DNA from: Sipunculus nudus
Taxonomy: Eukaryota; Annelida; Sipuncula; Golfingiida; Sipunculidae
Length of the DNA: 64,000 bases
Assembly (NCBI GenBank): GCA_026874595.1
Contig: CM049314.1
Coordinates: 4,750,229 to 4,814,228, forward strand
Direction of reading: 5' to 3'
Shown here piece after piece: positions 37,801 through 46,545 of the stretch (position 1 is the stretch's first letter; each line of letters starts with the position of its first letter). Both the position numbers and the translations under genes were made by a program. The notes below the pieces were generated by a model. That model was not told where the DNA came from, ran no database searches, and saw only the letters and a program-made list of their open reading frames with translations.

Positions 37801-40163
37801 AAAACATCTTCTCAAATAAAGTATACACACTGTTGGTTGAATGAGGGACAAACAATATCATTGTGCTAATTACTATCCCAGTTTTAATTAATTACTGGAA
37901 TTAATAGTCAATTTCACACCTGGTGAAGTTTTTACTCTTCTGAAGTAAGGAATTACTTATCTCATGAACATCCACACTTTCACAGCAATACACCACTTTG
38001 TGGACACAATTAAATGTACACTTTAATCATTGTAACCCTGGTGGTTCATTCATCTAGTTTATGCACCAGCTGGGGGGGATGAGTGCAGGGCAGAGGGGAA
38101 GCCTGCTAGTAGTGGCCAAGCTGGGCCAAGGTAAGCTGCCTGGGGTGGGTTACATAATGCAAGTGAAGGCTGTACTACTAGGTGGGCTAGATGTAAACAA
38201 CACTTGACATGGTGTATGAAAACATGAATAAAAGCTATTGATTCCAATCAATTTCTTTTGAAAGTTCAGATTTTAAAAGATTAAATCCTTATGTATATAT
38301 GCTGGGAAAATTAAATCAATAGTGCCAAAGTTGGACAAAATTTAGGGTATTGATTTTTTATTTATGCTAATAACTTGAAAAATTTGCAAAATTCAGATCT
38401 AATTTTGGGTAAACAATTGAATCTTGATTAAATAAAGTTATATTCCTGAAAAAAAGTCTCTAGGTTCAGCAATTCTCATGTTAGGTGAGTAAATATATTT
38501 CCTGATTTTTTAAAAAATTGCATCGTTTTGGCCCATAATTTCAAAATAATACCCAATACTGACCTAATTTTTTGGTATGTTCATAGAAATTGTATAAAAG
38601 AATGTGAATACTAAATACGATCAAAAACAGATCAGTGGTTTTGATATTAGGCAGCCTTGAAGTGTAAGTCTAACAATGGTTTTTTTTATGGAAAACAGAG
38701 TTTTTTTCCTTAATATCTCGAAGAAACAAAGTCCTAATGACCCGATTTTCCGTATGGTAGGAGATTTTGGGGACATCTAAAATTATGTCAACAGCCTGAG
38801 GAGCATAGAGATGTGCACTGAATGACCTACAGTCATCAAAGTGGACTGCTTGACAATGTAAGGGAATACAACAAGAACCTCCAAAAAAAAATAACTAGCC
38901 TAATTTTGCAGCTTTTATTTTCAAATTTCAGATTTTAACAGATTAAATCCTTATGTATACATGGTGTGAAAATTAAATCCACAGTACTTACAGGAAAAAA
39001 CGTGCCATGGCCAAAGTTGGGCAAAATTTAAGGTACCAATTTTATATTTTTGCCAATATTTAAAAAAATTTAACAAATTTTGATTTAATTTTTTGTATAC
39101 AATTAAATTTGATTAATTAAAGTTGTATTACTGGAAAAAAGTCCCTACCTTTAACACTTTTGGTCTTAAGTGACCAAATATCTTCCTGATTTTTTTACAA
39201 AGTCCATTATGTTTGGGCCCATAACTTTTTTAAATTATATAATACTGACTTAATATCTGGCATGTACATAGGAACTATATAGAGGAATATTTATGGTAAA
39301 TATGAAGAAAACAAGATGAGGGGTTTTGATATTAGGCAGTCCTAAAGTGTGAAAATAGATTTCTAATAAAAAATTGAGGTTTTTCCTTAATATCTCAAAG
39401 GAACGAAGTCCTATTGACCCAATTTTTGGCATGGTAGGAGATTATGGGGACATCTAACTGTATGCCGAAATTCAGATTCGTAGGTCCAACGGTGTCAAAA
39501 CGTGCCAGTCTTACTGACGGACATCCAGACGGACGGACGGACGGACAGACAGACGGACGGACGACGGACAATGGACCATGATTATAGCTCAGATGACTTA
39601 TAGTCAGCTGAGCTAAAAATCAAAAACAAGCTTAATTTTCAAGCTTTTATTTTCAAAGTTAAGATTTAAACAAATTAAATATTTATAATTACATGCTGTG
39701 AAAATTAAATCAATGGTACCTACAGGAAAAAAACGTGCCATGGTCAAAGTTGGGCAAAATCTTGGGGACATCTAACATTATGCTGAATTTTGGATTCCTT
39801 GGTCTTACGGGTTTCAAAACGTGCCACATCTACGGACGGACGGACGGATGGACAGACAGACGGACAACGATCAATGGACCAGGACTATAGCTCAGATGAC
39901 TTATAGTAAGCTGAGTTAAAAATAACTTATTGGTAAAGCTAACATGGAATGAATATTTGAAGTAATATTTAATTTACAAGTATGGTATGCTGGATCAGAG
40001 TTCTGTTTTACTAACAGATAAAGTGAATACATAAAATGTACAACTTCGCTCTCTTTATAATATTAAGATTGTGATGGCTATAGTGATATTCATTCAAACA
40101 TTTTACTCACCAGCCAAGAAGAGACAATGCAGACATGGACTTCTTAACGGCAATGATGGCATC
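7738..40163 (-). CDS. Cyclic-AMP-receptor-like 7TM GPCR gene, 11 exons seen, partial at both ends
   Basis: Eleven exons joined from high to low coordinates give 727 nt, or 242 codons, with every exon phase agreeing. Exons: 40111-40163, 28587-28641, 26761-26817, 26042-26102, 20490-20577, 19665-19754, 11275-11310, 10780-10858, 8984-9031, 8435-8517, 7738-7814. All donors are GT and all acceptors AG. Hydrophobic segments fall near residues 9-30, 37-56, 67-92, 106-124, 145-169, 200-216 and 226-242, so seven helices. C65 before TM3 and C135 in a WCW motif before TM5 are a likely disulfide. Family-like motifs seen are RFEWLYHIFSWGIPLI (TM4), GLWCWI, WRFGIWYAPLF (TM5), FPLINRIQNAINP (after TM6) and LLHALSAPLQG (TM7). 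This pattern matches Dictyostelium-type cAMP receptors and their animal 'cAMP receptor-like' relatives. Ligand unknown. Membrane location is inferred. Start codon and the segment after TM7 are missing. Family call confident; subfamily not. Confidence 0.85.
8435..8517 (-). CDS. GPCR exon: loop and TM6
   Basis: Eighty-three nt: ELMKEHVKPLRG, then the helix YPFVFLAVSIFPLIN, ending with AG of Arg217. Acceptor AATTTTAG, donor GTAAAA. A 120-residue open frame on the opposite strand here is a shadow. Confidence 0.85.
8984..9031 (-). CDS. GPCR exon: third intracellular loop
   Basis: Sixteen codons in phase 0: AKTWEGLYDPDVERNK, hydrophilic. Acceptor CATTTTAG; donor GTTAGA is weaker than the others. 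Confidence 0.8.
9032..10779. other. Intron sequence without recognised feature
   Basis: This lies between the third-loop and TM5 exons. It is A+T-rich, with no repeat end, RNA gene or long ORF that I recognise. Confidence 0.5.
10780..10858 (-). CDS. GPCR exon: TM5
   Basis: Seventy-nine nt. It completes Ile147, then WYAPLFIIIFALFSVYIYII and FTVNRK, phase 0 at the end. Acceptor TTCTGTTGCAG, donor GTGGGT. Confidence 0.88.
11275..11310 (-). CDS. GPCR micro-exon: WCWI motif before TM5
   Basis: Only 36 nt. It completes Cys135 and encodes WIKGDWRWRFG plus two bases of Ile147. Acceptor GTTTTTCAG, donor GTAAGA. The WCWI-x-RFG order matches cAMP-receptor-like proteins. Confidence 0.85.
11572..13513 (+). 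mobile_element. Element C: complete Helentron-like element
   Basis: The 5' end is ACAAGGGACCCATGGGTCAC then TGTGCTCAGCTGA. The 3' end is (GGAC)n at 13440-13470 and the hairpin AGCTCAGATGACT-tat-AGTCAGCTGACCT ending at 13513. The left half matches 35351-36523 and the right half matches 39615-39917. A G-run lies at 11993-12008. Confidence 0.75.
13514..13753 (+). repeat. Short 3'-end fragment of the same element family
   Basis: It contains a GGAC-like tract (13689-13725) and ends with AGCTCAGCTGAACT at 13740-13753. No 5' terminus is present. Confidence 0.55.
14141..15873 (+). mobile_element. Element E (first copy), 5' part
   Basis: The 5' end is ACAAGTGACCCATGGGTCAC then GACACTCAGCTGACTGGG, matching 28756. 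It holds fewer modules than the second copy. It is broken by element B at 15874 and resumes at 18493. Confidence 0.75.
15874..18492 (+). mobile_element. Element B (right copy), complete, nested in E
   Basis: It starts ACAAGGGACCTATGGGTCAC, one change in the palindrome. It ends with (GGAC)n at 18413-18448 and hairpin 18464-18492: stems of 13 nt with one mismatch and loop tat. The second E copy near 34095 supplies the empty site. At 16120 it lacks element A, which defines A's ends. Confidence 0.82.
18493..19225 (+). mobile_element. Element E (first copy), 3' part
   Basis: It resumes after B with the tacaggtggcgccacaagtctg module type. It ends with a GGAC tract (19144-19180) and a hairpin finishing at 19225. 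It is colinear with the end of the copy at 35181. Confidence 0.75.
19665..19754 (-). CDS. GPCR exon: TM4 and second extracellular loop
   Basis: Ninety nt. It encodes LYHIFSWGIPLIISFLPFI and then NNHYGPAGLW, ending with TG of Cys135. The WGIPLI motif in TM4 and YGPAGLWC are strongly family-like. Acceptor AACTTACAG, donor GTGAGT. Confidence 0.9.
20490..20577 (-). CDS. GPCR exon: TM3 and second intracellular loop
   Basis: Eighty-eight nt. It completes Asp76 and continues WCVVLWVCCVTFNLFMNAVK, then a polar loop MRSTDRFE, ending with TG of Trp105. Acceptor TTTCAG, donor GTGAGT. The intron before it, on the 5' side of the gene, contains the antisense Ngaro-like element. Confidence 0.88.
21431..22478 (+). 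pseudogene. Ngaro-like gag pseudogene with SAM-like and zinc-finger segments
   Basis: An ATG at 21431 opens the gag-like region. Codons to about 21618 resemble a sterile alpha motif (LTDQDILELNLN), but an A-run at 21505-21515 and a second break near 21618 shift the frame. The frame from 21639 is stopped by TGA at 21975, apparently from CGA, then stays open to 22271. Another shift near 22265 leads into a Cys/His cluster at about 22288-22375 (four Cys and two His spaced like a CCCH/CCHC knuckle) seen in DIRS-order gag proteins. A TAG follows near 22474. The protein would package element RNA; it cannot be made intact here. The break list is direct; the SAM assignment is inference. Confidence 0.65.
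22479..24095 (+). pseudogene. Ngaro-like reverse transcriptase and RNase H
   Basis: A pre-RT segment (22480-22775) is followed by a frameshift near 22772, then one open frame of 435 codons (22788-24095). Numbering from 22788, RT residues are D46 in AKIDLQSAYR and D119/D120 in AYLDDF, with LPFGASISPSIF between. RNase H follows with D281 (STDAF), E316 (NIKEL), D341 (YCDNS) and D383 (LADAYSRL). All catalytic residues are therefore still present. The frame ends at TAA 24093-24095, just before the recombinase. The YLDD and the RNase H type place it in the DIRS order rather than gypsy or LINE. This is the best-preserved part of the element. Confidence 0.85.
24115..25045 (+). pseudogene. Ngaro-like tyrosine recombinase, broken
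   Basis: The N-terminal SAM-like DNA-binding half and first catalytic box lie in the open frame 24115-24594 (AFAESTKSTYTSQLRAYLRF; FSFCRKSALL with the first catalytic Arg). A frameshift near 24595 leads to the C-terminal half. There GHSFCRGDRSFAF is the HxxR box, in which the Arg is Cys. A TAG at 24956 replaces the expected Trp after QGD. The nucleophile Tyr would be in SAYERYI. The frame stops at 25045, 30 bp before repeat B1. In intact relatives this enzyme inserts circular cDNA. Here the broken box and stop show it is dead. Confidence 0.8.
25075..25685 (+). repeat. Split direct repeats B1-A2-B2 at the Ngaro 3' end
   Basis: B1 25075-25246 and B2 25485-25685 share ggatgtttgtctcattaaat and end in ctatagggataaa. 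B2 has two extra short segments. A2 begins at 25247 with gtgaaaaataattgaagata, the same as A1 at 21318. Confidence 0.85.
26042..26102 (-). CDS. GPCR exon: first extracellular loop and start of TM3
   Basis: Sixty-one nt: SDLHEDGPLCDFKAWALTFF plus the first base of Asp76. The Cys is the expected TM3-side disulfide partner. Acceptor CTTTCAG, donor GTAAGT. Confidence 0.85.
26761..26817 (-). CDS. GPCR exon: TM2
   Basis: Exactly 19 codons in phase 0: RLILYLTIAALCASITYLM, a single transmembrane helix. Acceptor GTGTTTCAG, donor GTAAGT. Confidence 0.85.
28587..28641 (-). CDS. GPCR exon: end of TM1 and first loop
   Basis: Fifty-five nt. The first base completes Cys18, then LFMIGVIWLFKKYVAFPQ. Acceptor GTTTTCCAG, donor GTGAGA. 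The KK after the hydrophobic run marks the cytoplasmic end of TM1, and the exon ends in phase 0. It lies just outside the 5' end of repeat copy E. Confidence 0.85.
28756..35181 (+). mobile_element. Element E (second copy), enlarged by internal tandem duplication
   Basis: The 5' end is ACAAGTGACCCATGGGTCAT then GACGCTCAGCTGACTGGG. The 3' end is (GGAC)n at 35072-35140 and a hairpin ending at 35181. It has two array types: units of about 280 bp (from about 29040) and units of about 338 bp (from about 30540) with cagtctgcag. Without the 2560-bp duplication it would be about 3.87 kb. No enzyme is encoded. Confidence 0.8.
28824..33943 (+). repeat. Near-identical 2560-bp tandem duplication
   Basis: 28824-31383 is repeated as 31384-33943. 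Reading them side by side I found two differences: 29579 a against 32139 g, and 29864 a against 32424 g. The junction at 31383/31384 joins gtgccata to agaatggtag with at most one shared base. Either the duplication is very recent or it is an assembly artefact. Confidence 0.92.
35351..36523 (+). mobile_element. Element C (second copy), 5' part
   Basis: It starts ACAAGGGACCCATGGGTCAC and TGTGCTCAGCTGA. It is colinear with 11572-12811, then broken by element D. A G-run lies at 36352-36364. Confidence 0.8.
36524..39614 (+). mobile_element. Element D, nested in C
   Basis: The 5' end is ACAAGGGACCCATGGGTCAC and GGCGCTCAGCTGATCG. The 3' end is (GGAC)n at 39520-39570 and the 13-bp hairpin ending at 39614. 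The first C copy near 12811 gives the empty site, an A-run. An inverted copy lies at 56381-61238. No gene is seen. Confidence 0.82.
39615..39917 (+). mobile_element. Element C (second copy), 3' part
   Basis: It resumes with caagcttttattttcaaag as at 12845, then has a shorter body. It ends with (GGAC)n at 39834-39868 and a diverged hairpin near 39917. Confidence 0.7.
40111..40163 (-). CDS. GPCR exon: start of TM1
   Basis: Fifty-three nt, beginning DAIIAVKKSMSALSLLG and ending with TG of a split Cys codon. Acceptor CTGGACAG, donor GTGAGT. It enters in phase 0 from an unseen 5' exon. It holds the cytoplasm/extracellular boundary and first half of TM1. Confidence 0.8.
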
Positions 40164-41857
40164 CTGTCCAGTAAAAAAGTACTTTATCAGAATAACAGAT
40201 AGCTATCTACACTAAAGCTAAGCTGGCTTTTTATGCCACAGCAGTGTCAACCCATTTAAACATGCAATCTTTGGCAAGCCACAATGAACACTCAACTGAT
40301 TCAGAGTTCAAATTGGTAGGAAAAGGTAAATCAATTTTTTGCATCTGAACATCTTAACTTCTGGCAATAAATCAAGATTTTGATTAGGTTCTGCACATTC
40401 AACAGCCTTAAAATTTCAATTTTAATTTTTAATACTACTTAAAATAGCGGAAATTTTGGTGGTATCTCATATATTAAAGCTCATAGCACCAATGATCATC
40501 TGGAATGTATTTTCTTTTGAAACCAACACTTCACATTCCATATTAAACATAATGTGGAACACACTGTCATTATATGTCATGTCTATATGACATTTACATA
40601 GATAACAAAATGAGTTATACAGCCCCTGTTCATACTGCCTGTATATGTATTGTATAAATGGTATGCTTGATTTTGAGCTCCCACATGCAGGTGTAATAAG
40701 TCAATGCTGAGTGTTGGGGTGTGACTACCAGACAGCTGCAGATGGACTAGGTCGATCAATGTTTTCCCTGGCCAGATTATACCAGTAGAATATATAGATG
40801 ATGTTGATATTTATAGAGGATGTGAGACTGCCATATCTAGTATAATGTTAACATTAATTATCAGCTACAGATGGTTGCTATTAATTATTGATATTTTTTT
40901 ATTAACAAGACTGCAAAATTTTAACTAATCACTCTTAGTGGCACTGCAGACAATAAGAAAAACCTATTTATCATTTAAAAAGTAAATAACCTGTAAAGCT
41001 CTCCAATCTGGGTGATCTTTTACAATCTGTCAGGTTGCTGGAGATGTCCCCCCCCCCCCCCCGGTAGATGGTCATGTACTAGCAATCAATAGTTATGATT
41101 GTTTATTCCTGCGCTGATTATATTATTGAAACTGACTGAAGAATGACTGACTTGACTTGATGATCACCCTGTCATAAGAGGAAACTGTATTGTTTTGATG
41201 AAGGGAAGCATGTATGTTTCAAAGTACACTACAACTAATTTCCTTCGAAAAATCATAATGGTCTCTGAAAATCTTTACTAGACTGAATCAATAAGACAAC
41301 TCAGAGAAGTAAATGAACTTGTTTTACTGGTTTATGAGAATGTATTTGAATGCATCTGCCAAGAGAGAGTTTTCCAGATTTTATGGTTCCGCCATGTTCT
41401 GTCATTGCATTATTTAATTCAATGGAACTGCTGATAAACCACTGAATAGATTTCAGTTTTCCAAAATTTGATATCATTTTGTAACAGAGTCACATGTGAA
41501 CTAGTGCTCTATTATTTTGGTGTGACCTCTGACCTTTTGTCTTTGCATGAAGTGCATCTGTGCAACTGTTTTGAGTGAAATCTAACATAATAATATTGGT
41601 ATCTCAGGAGTGAATGGTTGCGCTGGCTTAAAATTTGCATTAAATATACCCTGGATGTTTTCTCCTGTACACATGCCTGACAGTGCCCCACTAATCATTT
41701 TAAGTGTGACTGTAGACTGTACTGATATTAGGTGAAAATCACGCCTCTCCCAGAAGTGATTGGCTGTACTGCCTAACTGATGGGACCACCTACAGTTGTT
41801 TTCACTCTGGAGTCCAACCATGTGTCTATTTTGGATCAGATAAAGACATGTATATCT
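40164..41857. other. Sequence upstream of the TM1 exon, nothing recognised
   Basis: It is A+T-rich with a 17-base C-run at 41049-41065. No gene, RNA or repeat end is supported. Confidence 0.5.
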
Positions 41858-41865
41858 CTTTATAG

Positions 41866-42004
41866 CAGGCTTCGGTCAAGTACAGGGGGTCAGTACTTGA
41901 GTACAAGTACTGCATAATTTGTCAAGTGCAAGTACAAGAACACAATTTTTCAATGTACTTGAGTACAAGTACAAGTACAAGTACATGTACTTGACCCAAG
42001 CCTG
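41866..42004. mobile_element. hAT-type MITE, 139 bp, with 8-bp target duplication
   Basis: The ends are CAGGCTTCGGTCAAGTACA and its near-complement TGTACTTGACCCAAGCCTG. They are flanked by identical CTTTATAG at 41858-41865 and 42005-42012. The interior repeats AAGTAC/GTACTT. An 8-bp duplication and CAGG ends are hAT hallmarks. There is no coding capacity, so it is non-autonomous. Confidence 0.85.
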
Positions 42005-42309
42005 CTTTATAGTGGTTGAATGTATGAGTCTCTTAGTTCTTACTGTGCCCTCCCATACATCTGTGTTGTCTTATAAACAAGCATAGTGGTGCCATCTGTT
42101 ATTGTTCTGTTTTGATTGACAGCTATATGCAGCCTAGCATCCTGCATGCATGTGCCTGCAGGCTGTGCCATTTGTCATAGGCCAAATAGTGTAAGGCACG
42201 AACATAAAGCATTCATATACAAAAATAAAACTAGTTGGCATAACATGGTTTTAATAGTTATCATTTTACAAATGTTTGTTACAAAGTTTGCCAGGTGTGT
42301 GCTCTCTCA

Positions 42310-42765
42310 CGATCCCTGACTCTCTCTTAAAAATGCATTATAAGCTGCGCGCTGTTTTTCTTTTTATCAGCCACTTGATTTAAAGCAGTCTTATAAGCTT
42401 GTTCTAATTTATCCTTTAATTCCGAAGTGAATTCAGTGTAAGTGTCATGGCGTTTTGAATCTAAATTGGTATTCAGTACTTAATCTACTGGCAATCTTGG
42501 TTGTCTACCAAACATTAGAAAGTATGGAGAAAACCCTGTGCTTTCATGCTTTGTACAGTTATAAGCATGGACCAAAGGAGCTACATTGGCTTTCCAATCA
42601 TTTTTTTGTGACGGATTGAGGGTACCAAGCATGTTAAGTAGAACTTGGTTCATACGCACACAGGCGCCATTACCCATTAGTGAGTATGGTGAGGTGCATG
42701 ATCCCTGCATTCCAGAAATATTACATAGCTCTCTAATAATTGTGAAAACAGAAACCAGGCCCAAA
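42310..42765 (-). pseudogene. Ty3/gypsy integrase core fragment
   Basis: The minus-strand frame reads through IIRELCNISGMQ, MGNGACVRMNQVLLNMLGTL and FSPYFLMFGRQPRLPVD, the second half of a gypsy-class integrase core with the downstream HAYNCTKHESTGFSP conserved block. A TAA at 42480 follows PVD, after which related sequence continues to about 42310 with another stop. No RT, RNase H or LTR is found nearby, so it is an isolated remnant. Confidence 0.75.
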
Positions 42766-42769
42766 TGTT

Positions 42770-42870
42770 GGTAACCTGTGACACACAATTCAGACATTCT
42801 ACCGCTTTGCTAATAAAGCAAGCTTCACTAGCCAGGCCAGTCGGAACTCACTTGTGTGTCCGGCTACACA
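42770..42870 (-). other. Possible tRNA-derived SINE remnant
   Basis: On the minus strand TTAGCAAAGCGGTAGAATG resembles a pol III A box. It is followed by a tRNA-like TGTGTGTCACAGGTT, but no good B box follows. It abuts the integrase remnant. Confidence 0.3.
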
Positions 42871-43722
42871 TAGGCCACATGCCCACAAAGAGAATCCCTA
42901 CACACCACCAGCACAGGGCCCTATGGCTGGTGTGCTGTCATTCAAGATTAAATGTAACAACATGGGCTCTGAGCACTCCTCACTAGACTGGTAGTGATAT
43001 CTGTTTTTTCTGGCAACAAATAAATGGCTACGATAAAAATCTTATTGTGTCATTATCTTATTATATTAATATGTTCTTGAAGCGGGAACAGAAAGTGGAA
43101 GAGTGAAGACCATTTATTGATAAGGGTAAATGGCGATAACATCATTGATAATCAATACACGATCAGAAGAGATTTGCCAGCATCAGCAGAGACCTCAAAG
43201 CTGGAATAAAATTGACCTCTGTTAGTGGTGATGTTGGAGCAAACCTACTGGGTGGTATTTGAGGGAGATCTGTTGCAGTGTTAGCAGGTTAGCAGTGGTT
43301 GTTAAATGTTGATATTTGTGTAAACCTTCTGAGTGGTATCTGAGAAATATTTTACTGCAACACTTACGCAGTATTGTGTCTGTCCATTGAACATAGCACA
43401 GTGGACAGGTGTTGTGTTCGCCATGATGTTTCTCCTTCCTTTGACTGATTTTCTTCTAAGTTTCCGTTTCAGCTCAGAGCACCGCTACGCCCCTGTCAGA
43501 GTAACAACACGGGAAAATATGACGCACTGCCGTAACCCCGGGTCAAATCAAGGGACCGTCTCAAAACCACGTTCGTGATTTTCAGATTCCACTCGGAGAG
43601 CTCAAACCTTTGCAAAAGCGATATATAGTTTCTTGTTTTTCTTTTCCCAAATAAACACATCGGTCTTTATTTCCCTCGCGATAAACATGTTGTTATTGTC
43701 AGAAATTGTCAAATATTATAAA

Positions 43723-44195
43723 TTAAAGGGGCCCAATCACCTATAAAGCATGCTGAGTTTACACGAAAAATAGCTTCTTCCCTTTAAAATAAATCTGTAT
43801 CTGCCAAAATATTTTCTTGAAACCTTTTGCTTACTACTGTAAACAAGTGTTAAAAACAGTGACCCGGGCGCGATCGCCGATATCAGCCATGGGCTGCGCG
43901 GAGCCACAACACGTGCCAATCAGGCCTTGACTGACTGGGCTAAAAATGGTAATACATATTCCGGCTGGCTGAAACACCGCGTGTTGCCCCTCTTTATCGG
44001 ACTTGTTATGGTAAACACACTGTGTTTACCCACACACAGGGCTCTACCAAGCTTAGGTGTTAAACAGTCGTATGCGAGTAAATGAGACTGTGTGCTGGAA
44101 TGGTTTAATTTGCTGGGAAACTTTTGCAAAAAAGCAAAACTGAAATTATAGTGTGAAAGAATAGGAATAATATTACACCTGATTATGTCCCTTAA
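43723..44195. mobile_element. Candidate TTAA-flanked MITE
   Basis: TTAA at 43723-43726 is followed by AGGGGCCCAATCACCTATAA. TTAA at 44192-44195 is preceded by the complement of GGGACATAATCAGGTG. The ends are loosely inverted. The piggyBac-like target is inference. A small C+G-rich patch lies at 43862-43905. Confidence 0.4.
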
Positions 44196-44289
44196 ACTTT
44201 TATATTTCAGCTCCGATTGCACTCACAATGGAATTTTCTGCATGCATGCATATTTTTTCTTTAATATTTGCAATATATGTATATCTTAT

Positions 44290-45427
44290 TTGCCAGTTCA
44301 TTAGATATCTTGTCGGACTTAAGATGGCGTTTGCTTTATAACTGGTATAGACAAATTAAAGTTTACATTAAATGGAATACAATGAGCGAATCCATAGATA
44401 TATGTAAGGGTACCAGACAGGGGGGACTGACGTCTCCACATCTATTTAATATTGTCTATAAAGAGTTAATTGATATTTTGGGTAAACAGAACGGTGGTGT
44501 GTCTATAGATGGTCACAAATTTAATATCTCTTCATATGCTGATGACATAATTTTGATGAGTACAACAGTGACTGGTCTGCAAGGGTTGATTAATTCTGCA
44601 GTGCATTTTGCTACAGTAAACGGTTTACGATTTAACCCAGAAAAACTGTTTGTACGATTAGAGGGCAGAACCCGTTCTGTGTGGAGCCCAGATGGTATAT
44701 TCAAAACAAGCTGCTGAAGTCGGTGGATAAAATGTCATATCTTGGTTCAATTATTAGTAACCATAGTGCAAAGGACCATTGTGAGGCAAGAATTAGTGCA
44801 TGTCGAAAAGCATTTTATAGCCTAAAAGGTGCAGGTCTTTGTAATAAAGGATTAAACCTTCAGACAGCAATGCATGTATGGTCGACATGTTGTAGGAATA
44901 CTTTAGTGTACGGCTGTAATGCTATTTATTTAACGAAAAGTGCAAGGCATGAATTGGACTACCTACAAGCCATATTAATTAAAAGCATTGTAGGAATATG
45001 TCACTGTTACCGCACAAAGCCGCTACTCCAGGCGTTAGACTTACCGCCAGTGTCTCACTATGTCGATATACAAACTATAATGTTATTGAATAATATATTT
45101 GAATATAGATCAGGGGCTAAAACATTTTACAGTCTCATGCTCATTAAAAATATTCAGTGCCCTAATTTGTTAACAAGACGTGTGGAAAACATATGCAAAA
45201 CGCATGGATATAATTATAATAATGTTATTTTAAATCGGAAATATGTTCTGTCTGTGAAAAGAAATCATGTGGAATGAGGAGACGAGGGTAACAATGGTCT
45301 GGTTGATAGTATTCGTAGTGTTTTAAACTCTGGTTTTAGTAAGAACATGCATGGTATTACTGAAAATGCTCTGAAAAGCTTTTTAATATATTTTCATGAT
45401 TATTGTGTTCATATCTTGAACTTGTGA
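44290..45427 (+). pseudogene. 5'-truncated non-LTR (LINE) reverse transcriptase
   Basis: The frame from 44268 enters RT sequence at about RWRLLYNWYRQIKVYIKW. GTRQGGLTSPHLFNIVYKEL (fingers/palm) and SYADDIILM (catalytic YADD) follow. A frameshift lies in 44681-44717. The second frame, from 44681, covers thumb and C-terminal parts (MSYLGSIIS, NTLVYGCNA, LLQALDLPP). It meets TGA at 45275 and continues in frame to TGA 45425-45427. An (ATAA)n tail follows, the usual LINE 3' end. Clade not assigned. Endonuclease and ORF1 are absent. Confidence 0.82.
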
Positions 45428-45473
45428 TATATGCATTGTTTTAGCATGAATATTCTCTCCTAATATTGGAGGT

Positions 45474-45506
45474 TATTAAATAAATAAATAAATAAATGAA
45501 TAAATA

Positions 45507-45542
<36 letters not shown>

Positions 45543-45583
45543 CAGACAGACACACAGAGACAGAGAGGAGGGGGGGGGGGGAG
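45474..45583. repeat. LINE 3' tail and compound microsatellite
   Basis: Runs of ATAA, then AT, AG, ACAG and G follow the LINE coding end directly. Together they form a typical LINE tail that has expanded. Confidence 0.7.
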
Positions 45584-46007
45584 ACTTAGACTTGCCCAGT
45601 CCATGAAATAGTTATGACTTCCTTGTTGCTTCTCACAGAGAAATCAAACTTCCCGCGTTGGATCGCACTTAGTATTACCGCCATCTTGCAGCAACTCATT
45701 TATAACAAGAGCTGGCACTGAGTTAAGTCTATCGGTACATGGAATCACGTTTTATTTAAAGCATTTTATTAGTAAACGCAAATACTAAAAGCCCAGTAGC
45801 GTTCACTCTCCCGTAAAGAATTACAATTGAATGACCCGCTCAGTGCAAATAATGGCTTATGGAGAGCTTTAAGCTGGATTCACACTACAACGTTTCGACC
45901 GACGTTTAACGCCATTTGGGCAAACGTCTAGCCCCGCTGGTAAAAGTTAATGAAAGCTGATATTCGTTGGCGAACGTCATAAATTTTCAGCTTTTATTAA
46001 ACTCATG

Positions 46008-46045
<38 letters not shown>
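46008..46045. repeat. (TA)n microsatellite
   Basis: Uninterrupted TA dinucleotides, about 19 units. Confidence 0.9.
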
Positions 46046-46047
<2 letters not shown>

Positions 46048-46496
46048 TTCAGCAGTACAGTTATAATTTAAAACATGGTATATGTTATGGTTTTTAGATC
46101 CAACAAACAGATATGCTGTTAAAATAATCGAAGTTGTGAAACATTTGAATTATGACAACTACTTCATTGAAGGAACATATTACACATGAATTCACAATCT
46201 CGTAATGATCTAAAAAAAATAATTATGATTAAGAAATATGAACACCAAACACAATTTAAATCATAGTCACATTTACTATATCTTCACACATACGACAAAT
46301 TTAATTTAAATATTTAAACACCTATATATTATTGAATGTTGGCTGCGGAGTGACAGACCCCTGGACTGTCCACACTCCATCCACTGCGCAGCCGACAATG
46401 CTGTAACTGTTATCACAGTTACAGCATAAGTATCAGCTACCTAGATGTAAGACATTTTAGACCTAGTAGCTATTTATTTATTTGAACTTTTATTGT

Positions 46497-46498
<2 letters not shown>

Positions 46499-46543
<45 letters not shown>
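46499..46543. repeat. (TA)n microsatellite
   Basis: Uninterrupted TA dinucleotides, about 22 units, within the inverted-repeat structure. Confidence 0.9.

Positions 46544-46545
<2 letters not shown>

Noticed and set aside
43920-44222. 100-residue minus-strand frame
   Set aside because: It has no recognisable domain and falls within the candidate TTAA-flanked repeat.
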